From Cupriavidus taiwanensis (GTDB lineage: Bacteria > Pseudomonadota > Gammaproteobacteria > Burkholderiales > Burkholderiaceae), in the NCBI RefSeq assembly GCF_900249755.1, contig NZ_LT976853.1, positions 1 to 64,000 on the forward strand: 64,000 nt of DNA, read 5' to 3'. The translations under genes and the position numbers were made by a program. Positions within the stretch are counted from its first letter, which is position 1. Each line of letters opens with the position of its first letter. The notes beneath the pieces are model-generated. The model had not been told where the DNA came from. It saw only the letters and a program-made list of their open reading frames with translations, and searched no databases. Below are positions 26,706-35,293 of this stretch, piece by piece.

Positions 26706-27923
26706 ATGCCAGCTTTCCGCTATGAAGCCGCCGACGCCGCCGGCAAGACCGACCGCGGCGTGATCGAGGCCGACAGCGCACGCCAGGCCCGCCATCAATT
26801 GCGCGCGCGCGGGCTGACGCCGCTGACCGTCGATGCTCTCGCCGGCGCCGGCCTGGCGCCGCGCCGCGGCAGCCAGCTGCTCGCGCGCAAGCTGTCGACG
26901 CAGGAGCAGGCGCTGTTCACGCGCCAGCTGGCCAGCCTGGTGGTGGCCGGCCTGCCGCTGGACGAAGCGCTGGGCGCGCTGGCCGACCAGGCCGAGCGCC
27001 CCTATGTCCATGAGCTGCTGGCCGGCATCCGCGCCGAAGTGATGGGCGGCAGCGCGCTGTCGGTGGCGCTGGCGCAGCATCCGCGCGATTTTCCGGACAT
27101 CTACCGCGCGCTGGTTTCCGCCGGCGAGCATTCGGGCCACCTGGGCGTGGTGCTGGAGCGGCTGGCCGGCTATATCGAGTCACGCAACACGCTGACCTCC
27201 AAGATCCGGCTGGCCTTCACCTATCCGGCCATCGTCACGGTGGTGGCGTTCGCGATCGTGATCTTCCTGCTGTCGTACGTGGTGCCGCAGGTGGTGAGCG
27301 TGTTCGCCAACACCAAGCAGAAGCTGCCCACGCTGACCATCATCATGCTGTGGCTGTCGGATTTCGTGCGCAACTGGTGGTGGGCCGCGCTGGCGGTGAT
27401 CGCGGTGGCGGCGTTCAGCATCCGCCGGCTGCTGCGCCAGCCCGCGGTGCGGCTCGAATGGCACCGCTGGCTGCTGACCGCGCCGCTGCTGGGCAAGCTG
27501 GTGCGCGGCTACAACACCGCGCGCTTTGCCGGCACGCTGGCGATCCTGGTGTCAGCGGGCGTGCCGATCCTGCGCAGCCTGCAGGCCGCCGGCGAGACCC
27601 TGACCAACGAGGCGCTGCGCGCCAACGTGGAAGACGCCAACACCCGCGTGCGCGAAGGCGCCTCGCTGGCGCGCGCGCTGGCGGCGCAGAACCAGTTCCC
27701 GCCGGTGCTGGTGCACCTGATCCGCTCCGGCGAAGCCACCGGCAACCTGCCGATCATGCTGGAGCGCGCCGCGCAAGGCGAAGCGCAGGAACTGGAACGG
27801 CGCACGCTGTTCCTGACCAGCCTGCTGGAGCCGCTGCTGATCCTGACCATGGGCGTGGTGGTGCTGCTGATCGTGCTGGCGGTGCTGATGCCGATTATCG
27901 AGATCAATCAGTTGGTGCGGTAG
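26706..27923 (+). CDS. gspF: Type II secretion platform protein GspF
   Basis: This 405-residue polytopic inner-membrane protein is the platform that GspE acts on. It has two GspF repeats with the conserved FTRQLASLVVAGLPLDEAL (about 71-89) and an equivalent stretch near 274-290 (FAGTLAILVSAGVPIL). Membrane helices fall near 172-192, 220-240 and 375-400. It ends the gsp series; no terminator with a T-tract directly follows. Confidence 0.97.
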   Translation: MPAFRYEAADAAGKTDRGVIEADSARQARHQLRARGLTPLTVDALAGAGLAPRRGSQLLARKLSTQEQALFTRQLASLVVAGLPLDEALGALADQAERPYVHELLAGIRAEVMGGSALSVALAQHPRDFPDIYRALVSAGEHSGHLGVVLERLAGYIESRNTLTSKIRLAFTYPAIVTVVAFAIVIFLLSYVVPQVVSVFANTKQKLPTLTIIMLWLSDFVRNWWWAALAVIAVAAFSIRRLLRQPAVRLEWHRWLLTAPLLGKLVRGYNTARFAGTLAILVSAGVPILRSLQAAGETLTNEALRANVEDANTRVREGASLARALAAQNQFPPVLVHLIRSGEATGNLPIMLERAAQGEAQELERRTLFLTSLLEPLLILTMGVVVLLIVLAVLMPIIEINQLVR

Positions 27924-28206
27924 GGCTGCGCGCTGATGGCGCTTGCATGGGCTGATGACCCTGGTGGCGGGCTCCCCTACCCAGGAACCTTCGCTAAGCC
28001 TTTGATCTTGTTGGTGCCACCAAAAAATCAAAGACCACCGTCATTCCCGCGAAAGCGGGAATCCAGCGACTTTGAGAAGCGCTTGCGCTTCAAAGACACT
28101 GGGTCCCCGCCTATGCGGGGACGACGTGTCGGTGACTGGGAGCAAGCCGGCATGGCCAGCGTGCGGGCTACTCTCTCCCGCAAGCGGAGAAAACCGGCGG
28201 CCGGCT
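27924..28206. other. Convergent intergenic region with a palindromic repeat element
   Basis: This gap between gspF and the convergent NYN gene holds the three-hairpin repeat at 28038-28125 and a smaller CCGC-AA-GCGG hairpin near 28174-28190. No coding sequence is supported. Confidence 0.5.
28038..28125. repeat. Composite three-hairpin REP/MITE-like element
   Basis: Three adjacent hairpins are visible: TTCCCGC/GCGGGAA with a GAAA loop (28043-28060), GAAGCGC/GCGCTTC flanked by CTTTG/CAAAG (28069-28094), and GTCCCCGC/GCGGGGAC with a CTAT loop (28102-28121). The outer ends CGTC/GACG are themselves inverted. Elements of this type are dispersed in many proteobacteria as palindromic repeats. It may also stop transcription from gspF. 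Confidence 0.65.
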
Positions 28207-29496
28207 TTACTCCGCTTTCTTGCTCGCCCGCTTGCGCGTCTTGCGCGCCGGCGCCGGTGCGGCTTCTGCTTCAACAGCGGCCGGTTGCGGTTGCGCCTCC
28301 GCCTCCACCGTCGCCGTCAGCACAGTGGTGCCCGGCGCCGCGAACACCGACTGGTCGATCGGCCACGGCGTTTCGCTGAGCGTCACTTCCGGCCGGCGCG
28401 CCGCGCGCTTGCGCGCGCCGGTGCCTGACTTCGGTTGCGGGTCCGGCTGCGGCGCTGCTTCGAGCGGCGGCACTGGCTGCGGCTCGGGCTCGGCCTGCAC
28501 CGCATCGGCGGCGACAAAGGGCGGCTCGGCTTGCGCCGGGACTTCGGCTTCGGGGTCGTCCGACTCCGGCGTGGGCAGCGGCTCGACGCCGCGGGCGGGT
28601 TCCGGCGCTTGTGCCGACGCTTGTGCCGGCGCCTCGGCCGGCGCGGGTGCGGGGGTGGGCTGGCGCCGTGCCGGCTCGGCATGCTGGGCCGGCGGCTGCG
28701 GCGCACGCTGCTGCGGCTCGCCGCCCTTGGCGCGCTTCTTCAGCCGCACCCAGATGGTCTTGTTGTTGCCGCCGTTGCGCGTCTCCACTTCGAACAGGCC
28801 GGTGGCCAGCACCAGTTCCGACAGCTTGCCGTAGCCGTAGTTGCGCGAGTCGAATTCGGGCGCCTGCTTGGCGATGTGGTTGCCCATGCTGCCCAGCGTC
28901 AGCCAGCCGTCTTCGTCCGAGACCGCCTGCGCGGTGTTCTGCAGCAGCCGCACCAGGCGCGAGTCCTGGCGCAGCTCGCCGGTGCTGCGCTTGCGCGTGG
29001 GCGCGGCCGCGCCGTCGGCCCCGTCGGCACCTTCGGTGTCGACCTCTGCGCGCAGCACGTCGGAATAGATGAACTTGTCGCACGCGGTGACGAACGGCTT
29101 GGGCGTCTTGCGCTCGCCAAAGCCGTACACCGTCAGGCCCTGCTCGCGGATGCGCGAGGCCAGGCGGGTGAAGTCGCTGTCGCTGGAGACGATGCAGAAG
29201 CCATCGAAGCGCCCGGTGTAGAGCAGGTCCATGGCGTCGATGATCATGGCGCTGTCGGTCGCGTTCTTGCCGACGGTGTAGCGGAACTGCTGGATCGGCT
29301 GGATCGAGTGCGACAGCAGCCGTTCCTTCCAGCCTGCCAGGTTGGGCCGGGTCCAGTCGCCATAGATGCGCTTGACGGCGGCCACGCCGTACTTGGCGAC
29401 CTCGGCCAGCAGGCCTTCGACGATGGCGGGCGCCGCGTTGTCGGCGTCGATCAGCACGGCCAGGGTTGCGGTGCCCTGGCGGGGGGAAATGGTCAT
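28207..29496 (-). CDS. NYN (LabA/DUF88) domain protein with OST-HTH/LOTUS domain
   Basis: This 429-residue protein has an N-terminal NYN PIN-like domain (about 10-165). Conserved acidic residues are visible in VLIDADNAAP, SAMIIDAMDLLY and FCIVSSDSDFTRL, the last being the SDSDF metal-site motif of LabA proteins. A LOTUS/OST-HTH RNA-binding domain follows at about 180-265 (LVRLLQNTAQAVSDEDGWL). The C-terminal 160 residues are Pro/Ala/Glu-rich and disordered, ending with a Lys/Arg cluster. A nuclease or RNA-binding role is inferred from the domains. I chose the ATG at 29496; an upstream ATG at 29559 would add 21 residues. Confidence 0.85.
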   Translation of the reverse strand: MTISPRQGTATLAVLIDADNAAPAIVEGLLAEVAKYGVAAVKRIYGDWTRPNLAGWKERLLSHSIQPIQQFRYTVGKNATDSAMIIDAMDLLYTGRFDGFCIVSSDSDFTRLASRIREQGLTVYGFGERKTPKPFVTACDKFIYSDVLRAEVDTEGADGADGAAAPTRKRSTGELRQDSRLVRLLQNTAQAVSDEDGWLTLGSMGNHIAKQAPEFDSRNYGYGKLSELVLATGLFEVETRNGGNNKTIWVRLKKRAKGGEPQQRAPQPPAQHAEPARRQPTPAPAPAEAPAQASAQAPEPARGVEPLPTPESDDPEAEVPAQAEPPFVAADAVQAEPEPQPVPPLEAAPQPDPQPKSGTGARKRAARRPEVTLSETPWPIDQSVFAAPGTTVLTATVEAEAQPQPAAVEAEAAPAPARKTRKRASKKAE

Positions 29497-29835
29497 GTTC
29501 GGATATTCGCTGGCAAGCCGCGCCTGAGCGCGGGCGGTCAAGAGATCGGGTTGCACCATGATGGCAACGCAGATATGACGCTTGAGAGACCGCCCGGCAA
29601 CGGCACGGGTGGTCTCGGTGCAACGCAGTGTACACGCCAAGTCCTGTCCATACGGGAAATTACCGGCGTAACGGGCACGCTTCGTGCTGCATTGCAAGGT
29701 ACCGCCGATTTTGTGGCGGTGCTACCATGCCGCGCAGAGACACAGCCACCCACAGCCTTCACAAGAGGCGACGCGGCGGTTGCCCACAACTGTAGGTGTC
29801 GGTGATCCCGACAGCACGCCCATAGAGGAGCACGC
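29497..29835. other. Divergent promoter region with a long hairpin
   Basis: This gap separates the NYN gene from the divergent indolepyruvate oxidoreductase gene. A 10-bp stem, GAGACCGCCC (29586-29595) with GGGTGGTCTC (29607-29616) and one G-U pair, encloses an 11-nt loop. A perfect 8-bp palindrome GTGTACAC lies at 29628-29635. No clear -35/-10 pair was identified. Confidence 0.45.
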
Positions 29836-32800
29836 ATGAATGCCCCCCTGACCTCTCCGGTCAGCGACGCCATCCGCCAGGCGCTCGCCAACGTTTCCCT
29901 CGAAGACAAATACACGCTCGAACGCGGCCGCATCTATATCAGCGGCACCCAGGCGCTGGTGCGCCTGCCGATGCTGCAGCAGGAGCGCGACCATGCCGCC
30001 GGGCTGAATACCGCCGGCTTTATCTCCGGCTACCGCGGCTCGCCGCTGGGCGCGCTGGACCAGTCGCTGTGGAAGGCCAAGAAGCACCTGGCCGCGCACA
30101 ACATCGTGTTCCAGGCCGGCCTGAACGAAGACCTGGCCGCGACCTCGGTGTGGGGCTCGCAGCAGGTCAACATGTACCCCGATGCGAAGTTCGACGGGGT
30201 CTTCGGCATGTGGTACGGCAAGGGGCCGGGCGTGGACCGCACCGGCGATGTGTTCAAGCACGCCAATTCGGCCGGCTCTTCGAAGCACGGCGGCGTGCTG
30301 GTGCTGGCCGGCGACGACCACTCGGCAAAATCGTCCACGCTGGCGCACCAGTCCGAGCACATCTTCAAGGCCTGCGGCCTGCCGGTGCTGTATCCGTCGA
30401 ACGTGCAGGAGTACCTGGACTACGGCCTGCACGGCTGGGCCATGAGCCGCTATTCCGGGCTATGGGTGGCGATGAAGTGCGTCACCGACGTGGTCGAATC
30501 GTCGGCCTCGGTCGAGCTGGACCCGCACCGCGTGCAGATCGCGCTGCCGGGCGACTTCATCATGCCGCCGGGCGGCCTCAATATCCGCTGGCCCGATCCG
30601 CCGCTGGAGCAGGAAGCGCGGCTGCTCGACTACAAGTGGTACGCCGGGCTGGCCTATGTGCGCGCCAACAAGCTGGACCGCATCGAGATCGATTCGCCGC
30701 ACGCGCGCTTCGGCATCATGACCGGCGGCAAGGCCTACCTGGACACGCGCCAGGCGCTGGCCGACCTGGGCCTGGACGACGCCACCTGCGCGCAGATCGG
30801 CATCCGGCTGTACAAGGTGGGCTGCGTGTGGCCGCTGGAAGCGCATGGCGCGCGCGCCTTTGCCGAGGGCCTGCAGGAAATCCTGGTGGTCGAAGAAAAG
30901 CGCCAGATCATGGAGTACGCGCTCAAGGAAGAGCTGTACAACTGGCGCGACGACGTCCGCCCCAAGGTCTACGGCAAGTTCGATGAAAAGGACAACGCCG
31001 GCGGCGAATGGTCGATCCCGCAAAGCAACTGGCTGCTGCCGGCGCACTATGAGCTGTCGCCGGCGATCATCGCCAAGGCCATCGCCACGCGGCTGGACAA
31101 GTTCGAGCTGCCCATGGACGTGCGCGCGCGCATCACCGCGCGGCTGGCCATCATCGAGGCCAAGGAAAAGGCGCTGGCCACGCCGCGCGTTGTGGGCCAG
31201 GGGAAGGGCCAGGCGAAGGCCGAGCGCAAGCCGTGGTTCTGCTCGGGCTGCCCGCACAACACCTCGACCAATGTGCCCGAGGGCTCGCGCGCGCTGGCCG
31301 GCATCGGCTGCCACTACATGACGGTGTGGATGGACCGCAGCACCAGCACCTTCAGCCAGATGGGCGGCGAAGGCGTGGCGTGGATCGGCCAGGCGCCGTT
31401 TGCCGGCGACCAGCATGTGTTCGCCAACCTGGGCGACGGCACCTACTTCCATTCCGGGCTGCTGGCGATCCGCGCGTCGATCGCCGCGGGCGTCAATATC
31501 ACCTACAAGATCCTCTACAACGACGCGGTGGCGATGACCGGCGGCCAGCCGGTCGACGGCCAGCTGTCGGTGCAGGACATCGCCTGGCAGGTGCACAGCG
31601 AGGGCGCGAAGCAGATCGTCATCGTCAGCGACCAGCCCGAGAAATACAACGCGGCGATCAAGCTGCCGGCAGGCATCGACATTCACCATCGCGACCAGCT
31701 CGACCGCGTGCAGCGCGAATTGCGCGAGGTGCCGGGCTGCACCATCCTGATCTACGACCAGACCTGCGCCACCGAGAAGCGCCGCCGCCGCAAGCGCGGC
31801 ACGATGGAAGACCCGCCGCGCCGCGCCTTTATCAACGACGCGGTGTGCGAAGGCTGCGGCGACTGCTCGGTCAAGTCCAACTGCCTGTCGGTGGAACCGC
31901 TGGAAACCGATCTCGGTACCAAGCGGCAGATCAACCAGTCGTCGTGCAACAAGGACTTCTCGTGCGTGAACGGCTTCTGCCCCAGCTTTGTCACGGCCGA
32001 AGGCGCGCAGGTGCGCAAGCCCGAGCAGCACGGCGTGTCGATGGACAGCCTGCCGCCGCTGCCTGAGCCGCAACTGCCGGCGATCCGCCGCGCCTACGGC
32101 ATCCTCGTGACCGGCGTCGGCGGCACCGGCGTGGTGACCATCGGCGGCCTGCTGGGCATGGCCGCGCATCTGGAGAACAAGGGCGTCACCGTGCTCGACA
32201 TGGCCGGCCTGGCGCAGAAAGGCGGCGCGGTGCTGTCGCACGTGCAGCTGGCCGCGCGCCCCGACGACCTGCATGCCACCCGCATCGCCATGGGCGAGGC
32301 CGACCTGGTGATCGGCTGCGACGCCATCGTGTCGGCCACCGACGAGGTCATCTCCAAGACCCAGGCCGGCCGCACCCGCGCCGTGGTCAACACCGCGCAA
32401 ACCCCGACCGCCGACTTCATCAAGAACCCGAAGTGGCAGTTCCCGGGCCTGTCGGCCGAGCAGGACGTGCGCAGTGCGGTGGGCGAGAAGTGCGACTTCA
32501 TCAATGCCTCGGGCCTGGCCGTGGCGCTGCTGGGCGATGCCATCTACACCAACCCGCTGGTGCTGGGCTACGCCTGGCAGAAGGGCTGGATCCCGCTGAC
32601 GCTGCAGGCGCTGGAGCGTGCCATCGAGCTGAACGGGGTGGCGGTCGAGAAGAACAAGGCCGCGTTCGACTGGGGCCGCCATATGGCGCACGACCCGGAG
32701 CACGTGCTGTCGCTGACCGGCAAGCTGAAGCGCACCGCCGAAGGCGCGGAAGTCGTGAAGCTGCCGGCCTCGAGCGGCGCGATGCTTGAAAAGCTGGTCG

Positions 32801-33453
32801 CCCGGCGCATGGAACACCTGACCGCCTACCAGGATGCCGCGTACGCGCGCACCTATCGCGAAGCCATCGACCGCGTGCGCGCGGCCGAGAGCGCGCTGGT
32901 GGGCAGCGGCAAGGCGCTGCCGCTGACCGAGGCGGCGGCGCGCAACCTGGCCAAGCTGATGGCGTACAAGGACGAGTACGAAGTGGCGCGGCTCTACACC
33001 GATCCTGTGTTCCTCGACAAGCTGCGTGCGCAGTTCGAAGGCGAGCCGGGCAAGGACTACCAGCTCAACTTCTGGCTGGCACCGCCGCTGACCTCGAAGC
33101 GCGACGACAAGGGCCACCTGGTCAAGCGCAAGTTCGGCCCGTCGACGATGAAGCTGTTCCGCGTGCTGGCGAAAATGAAGGGACTGCGCGGCGGCCTCTT
33201 CGACATCTTCGGCAAGACCGAAGAGCGCCGCACCGAGCGCGCGCTGATCGGCGAGTACCGTGCCTTGCTCGATGAGTTGGTGGCGGGCCTGAATGCCGCC
33301 AACCACGACACCGCGGTGGCGCTGGCCGACCTGCCCGACGATATCCGCGGCTTCGGGCATGTGAAGGAAAACAACCTGAAGGCGGTGCGTGCGCGGTGGG
33401 CGAAGCTGCTGGAGCAGTTCCGGCATCCGGAGTCGGCGCAGCGCGCGGCCTGA
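29836..33453 (+). CDS. Fused indolepyruvate ferredoxin oxidoreductase
   Basis: This 1205-residue enzyme oxidatively decarboxylates aryl-pyruvates such as indolepyruvate to acyl-CoA and joins the IorA- and IorB-type parts in one chain. The order is a pyrimidine-binding domain (GFISGYRGSPLGALD near 55-69), a TPP-binding domain (CSGCPHNTSTNVPEGS near 470, then GDGTYFHSG), a Cys-rich cluster region (CEGCGDCSVKSNC near 670), and the gamma-type domain with GVGGTGVVTIGGLLGMAA near 757. Fused enzymes of this type occur in aerobic beta-proteobacteria. A Shine-Dalgarno GAGGAG lies just before the ATG. Degradation of aromatic amino acids would feed phenylacetyl-CoA toward Paa, although the genes are 22 kb apart. 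Confidence 0.93.
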   Translation: MNAPLTSPVSDAIRQALANVSLEDKYTLERGRIYISGTQALVRLPMLQQERDHAAGLNTAGFISGYRGSPLGALDQSLWKAKKHLAAHNIVFQAGLNEDLAATSVWGSQQVNMYPDAKFDGVFGMWYGKGPGVDRTGDVFKHANSAGSSKHGGVLVLAGDDHSAKSSTLAHQSEHIFKACGLPVLYPSNVQEYLDYGLHGWAMSRYSGLWVAMKCVTDVVESSASVELDPHRVQIALPGDFIMPPGGLNIRWPDPPLEQEARLLDYKWYAGLAYVRANKLDRIEIDSPHARFGIMTGGKAYLDTRQALADLGLDDATCAQIGIRLYKVGCVWPLEAHGARAFAEGLQEILVVEEKRQIMEYALKEELYNWRDDVRPKVYGKFDEKDNAGGEWSIPQSNWLLPAHYELSPAIIAKAIATRLDKFELPMDVRARITARLAIIEAKEKALATPRVVGQGKGQAKAERKPWFCSGCPHNTSTNVPEGSRALAGIGCHYMTVWMDRSTSTFSQMGGEGVAWIGQAPFAGDQHVFANLGDGTYFHSGLLAIRASIAAGVNITYKILYNDAVAMTGGQPVDGQLSVQDIAWQVHSEGAKQIVIVSDQPEKYNAAIKLPAGIDIHHRDQLDRVQRELREVPGCTILIYDQTCATEKRRRRKRGTMEDPPRRAFINDAVCEGCGDCSVKSNCLSVEPLETDLGTKRQINQSSCNKDFSCVNGFCPSFVTAEGAQVRKPEQHGVSMDSLPPLPEPQLPAIRRAYGILVTGVGGTGVVTIGGLLGMAAHLENKGVTVLDMAGLAQKGGAVLSHVQLAARPDDLHATRIAMGEADLVIGCDAIVSATDEVISKTQAGRTRAVVNTAQTPTADFIKNPKWQFPGLSAEQDVRSAVGEKCDFINASGLAVALLGDAIYTNPLVLGYAWQKGWIPLTLQALERAIELNGVAVEKNKAAFDWGRHMAHDPEHVLSLTGKLKRTAEGAEVVKLPASSGAMLEKLVARRMEHLTAYQDAAYARTYREAIDRVRAAESALVGSGKALPLTEAAARNLAKLMAYKDEYEVARLYTDPVFLDKLRAQFEGEPGKDYQLNFWLAPPLTSKRDDKGHLVKRKFGPSTMKLFRVLAKMKGLRGGLFDIFGKTEERRTERALIGEYRALLDELVAGLNAANHDTAVALADLPDDIRGFGHVKENNLKAVRARWAKLLEQFRHPESAQRAA

Positions 33454-33468
33454 GGCGCGCTTCTTCCT

Positions 33469-33579
33469 CCCCTCTCCCGCTCGCGGGAGAGGGGCCGGGG
33501 GAGAGGGCCGGCGTTTCTCGATGCGTGGTGCCTTGCCAAACCACCCCTCACCCTGCCCTCTCCCCATGAGGGGAGAGGG
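33469..33579. repeat. Two perfect GC hairpins, REP-like, between convergent genes
   Basis: The first hairpin is a 12-bp perfect stem, CCCCTCTCCCGC (33469-33480)/GCGGGAGAGGGG (33483-33494), with a 2-nt loop. The second is CCCTCTCCCC (33556-33565)/GGGGAGAGGG (33570-33579) with an ATGA loop. Their shared CTCTCCC theme and paired arrangement resemble dispersed palindromic repeats. They lie between the oxidoreductase and HD genes and may act as a two-way transcription barrier. Confidence 0.6.
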
Positions 33580-33609
33580 GAACACCGCCGGTTTGCGTCA
33601 GTCGACGAC

Positions 33610-34221
33610 TTACGCCTGCGCCAGCGTCGTTTCCCCCGGCTTCACGTACATCGAATGCTTCGGTTGCGACAGCACGCGGCGCACCATCGGCTCGAAGAAC
33701 GACAGCGGCAGCGTGTCGTAGTCCGTCATGAACGCCGCCGCATCGTACTTGCGGCAGAACTCGGCGGTACGCTCGAACAGCTCGGGCTGAGCGCGGTACT
33801 GCTCGCGCAGGTTGCGATCGAGTCCGAGATGATGGAAGAAGTAGTAGCCCTGGAACACGCCGTGCTTTTCCACCATCCACAGGTTCTCGGGGCTGACGAA
33901 GGGCTTCAGGATCGCGGCGGCGATATCGGGATGGTTGAAGCTGCCGAGCGTATCGCCGATATCGTGCAGCAGCGCGCAGACCACGTATTCCTCGTCCTGG
34001 CCGTCGCGGTGCGCCAGGGTCGCGGTCTGTAGCGAATGCGTGAGGCGGTCCACGGGGAAGCCGCCGCAGTCGCCGTCGAGCAGGCGCAGGTGCGCCAGCA
34101 CGCGGTCCGGCAGCGCGCGGGCGTACGGCATGAACTCGGCCGAGATGGCGGCCCAGTCTTCGCGGGTGCCTTGTTCCATATGGCTGAAGGTGGCGCGTGC
34201 AGGCGCGTGGGTGTCGCTCAT
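33610..34221 (-). CDS. HD-domain protein (phosphohydrolase or HD-type oxygenase)
   Basis: This 203-residue soluble protein has an HD-domain core: a first His in RLTHSLQTATLAHRDGQ (about 59-75), the HD pair in ALLHDIGDTLGSFNHPDIAA (about 82-101), and a later FHHLGLDRN. The extra histidines resemble PhnZ-like mixed-valent diiron HD oxygenases as much as hydrolases, so the reaction is uncertain. The start at 34221 (MSDTHAPARATF) has an AGGAG ribosome site eight bases upstream; upstream in-frame starts do not. Confidence 0.75.
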   Translation of the reverse strand: MSDTHAPARATFSHMEQGTREDWAAISAEFMPYARALPDRVLAHLRLLDGDCGGFPVDRLTHSLQTATLAHRDGQDEEYVVCALLHDIGDTLGSFNHPDIAAAILKPFVSPENLWMVEKHGVFQGYYFFHHLGLDRNLREQYRAQPELFERTAEFCRKYDAAAFMTDYDTLPLSFFEPMVRRVLSQPKHSMYVKPGETTLAQA

Positions 34222-34409
34222 GCGGGTCTCCTGTTGTGGGTGTGCGGGGTCGTGCGTGGACATGCCGCCATCGTCTTGCAACGACTTGCGGGCATTGTGG
34301 CACCCGCGGCCGGACTACACTGTCAAAAACCGAACAATGTGCCGCCATATTGCGGCGCAGCAGCTTTGATGTGATTTGGTTCGAACGGACTTCATTTCAA
34401 GGAGACGAC

Positions 34410-34760
34410 ATGACCTTCAACGGAAGCTGCCATTGCGGCAATATCGCCTTCGAAGTCGAGGCCGACAGCATCCCCAGCGTGATCCGCTGCAACTGCTCGA
34501 TCTGCCGCCGGCGCGGCCACCTGCTGCGGTTCGTGCCGCGCGCCACGTTCAAGCTGGAAACGCCCGAGAGCAACGCCTCCACCTACCGCTTCAACACCAT
34601 GAAGATCGCGCACCGCTTCTGCCCGGTGTGCGGCTGCGGCCCGTACGCCGATGGCCAGGACAAGGACGGCAAGCCGATGGCCGCGGTCAATGTGCGCTGC
34701 CTGGACAATGTCGACCTCGACAGCCTGAAGGTGATCGACTATGACGGATTGCACCACTGA
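34410..34760 (+). CDS. GFA/CENP-V family zinc protein
   Basis: This 116-residue protein has the glutathione-dependent formaldehyde-activating (GFA)/CENP-V fold. Zinc cysteines are visible as GSCHCGNI near 5-12, CNCSIC near 27-32 and CPVCGCGPY near 72-80. Family members are often annotated as S-(hydroxymethyl)glutathione synthase, but catalysis is doubtful for many. An AAGGAG ribosome site sits at about 34399-34404. Its last 20 bp overlap the following VOC gene, indicating coupled translation. Confidence 0.88.
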   Translation: MTFNGSCHCGNIAFEVEADSIPSVIRCNCSICRRRGHLLRFVPRATFKLETPESNASTYRFNTMKIAHRFCPVCGCGPYADGQDKDGKPMAAVNVRCLDNVDLDSLKVIDYDGLHH

Positions 34761-35184
34761 CCCCATGTTCCGCATCCTCGGCATCGACCACCTGGTCTTG
34801 CGCAGCGCCGATGTGGCCGCGCTGCGGCGCTTCTATGTCGACGTGCTCGGCTGCAGCGTCGAGCGCGAGCAGACCGAACTGGGCCTGACCCAGCTGCGCG
34901 CGGGCGGCGGCCTGATCGACCTGGTTTCGCTCGATGGCCCGCTGGGCCGCGCGGGCGGCGCCGGGCCGGGCGACGAGGGCCGCAACCTCGATCATTTCTG
35001 CCTGCGCATCGACCCGTTCGACGCCGACGCGCTGCGCGCGCAGCTGGCGCGGCATGGGGTCGACGCGGGCGAAGTGGCGCAGCGCTTCGGCGCCGAAGGC
35101 AAGGGCCCCTCGCTGTATGTGCAGGACCCCGACGGCAATGTGGTCGAGCTGAAAGGACCGCCCACGCCGGTGACCGCACAGTAA
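34741..35184 (+). CDS. VOC family protein (glyoxalase/dioxygenase superfamily)
   Basis: This 147-residue protein has two beta-alpha-beta-beta-beta modules. Metal-site residues typical of the vicinal oxygen chelate fold are visible: His in GIDHLVLRS (about 14-22), His in NLDHFCLRID (about 82-91) and Glu in DPDGNVVELKG near 131-141. It may be a glyoxalase-like lyase or an extradiol-type protein; the substrate is unknown. Overlap with the GFA gene suggests related function, perhaps glutathione-aldehyde chemistry (inference). Confidence 0.85.
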   Translation: MTDCTTDPMFRILGIDHLVLRSADVAALRRFYVDVLGCSVEREQTELGLTQLRAGGGLIDLVSLDGPLGRAGGAGPGDEGRNLDHFCLRIDPFDADALRAQLARHGVDAGEVAQRFGAEGKGPSLYVQDPDGNVVELKGPPTPVTAQ

Positions 35185-35293
35185 CGCGCGTGGCGGCCGG
35201 CACACCGCGAGCAGCCGGCGCGCAGCATCGCTACAATTTCCGACTGGCCCAGGCGCGCCGCTCCCATGGCGGCCATCCCCCGCCGGGCCCGCC

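Noticed and set aside
28038..28125. Possible CRISPR repeat from the stacked hairpins
   Set aside because: The hairpins differ in sequence, there are no regular spacers and no cas genes in the window.
30460..33585. A 1041-codon minus-strand frame opposite the indolepyruvate oxidoreductase
   Set aside because: Shadow of a real gene; it also runs through the hairpin repeats beyond the gene end.
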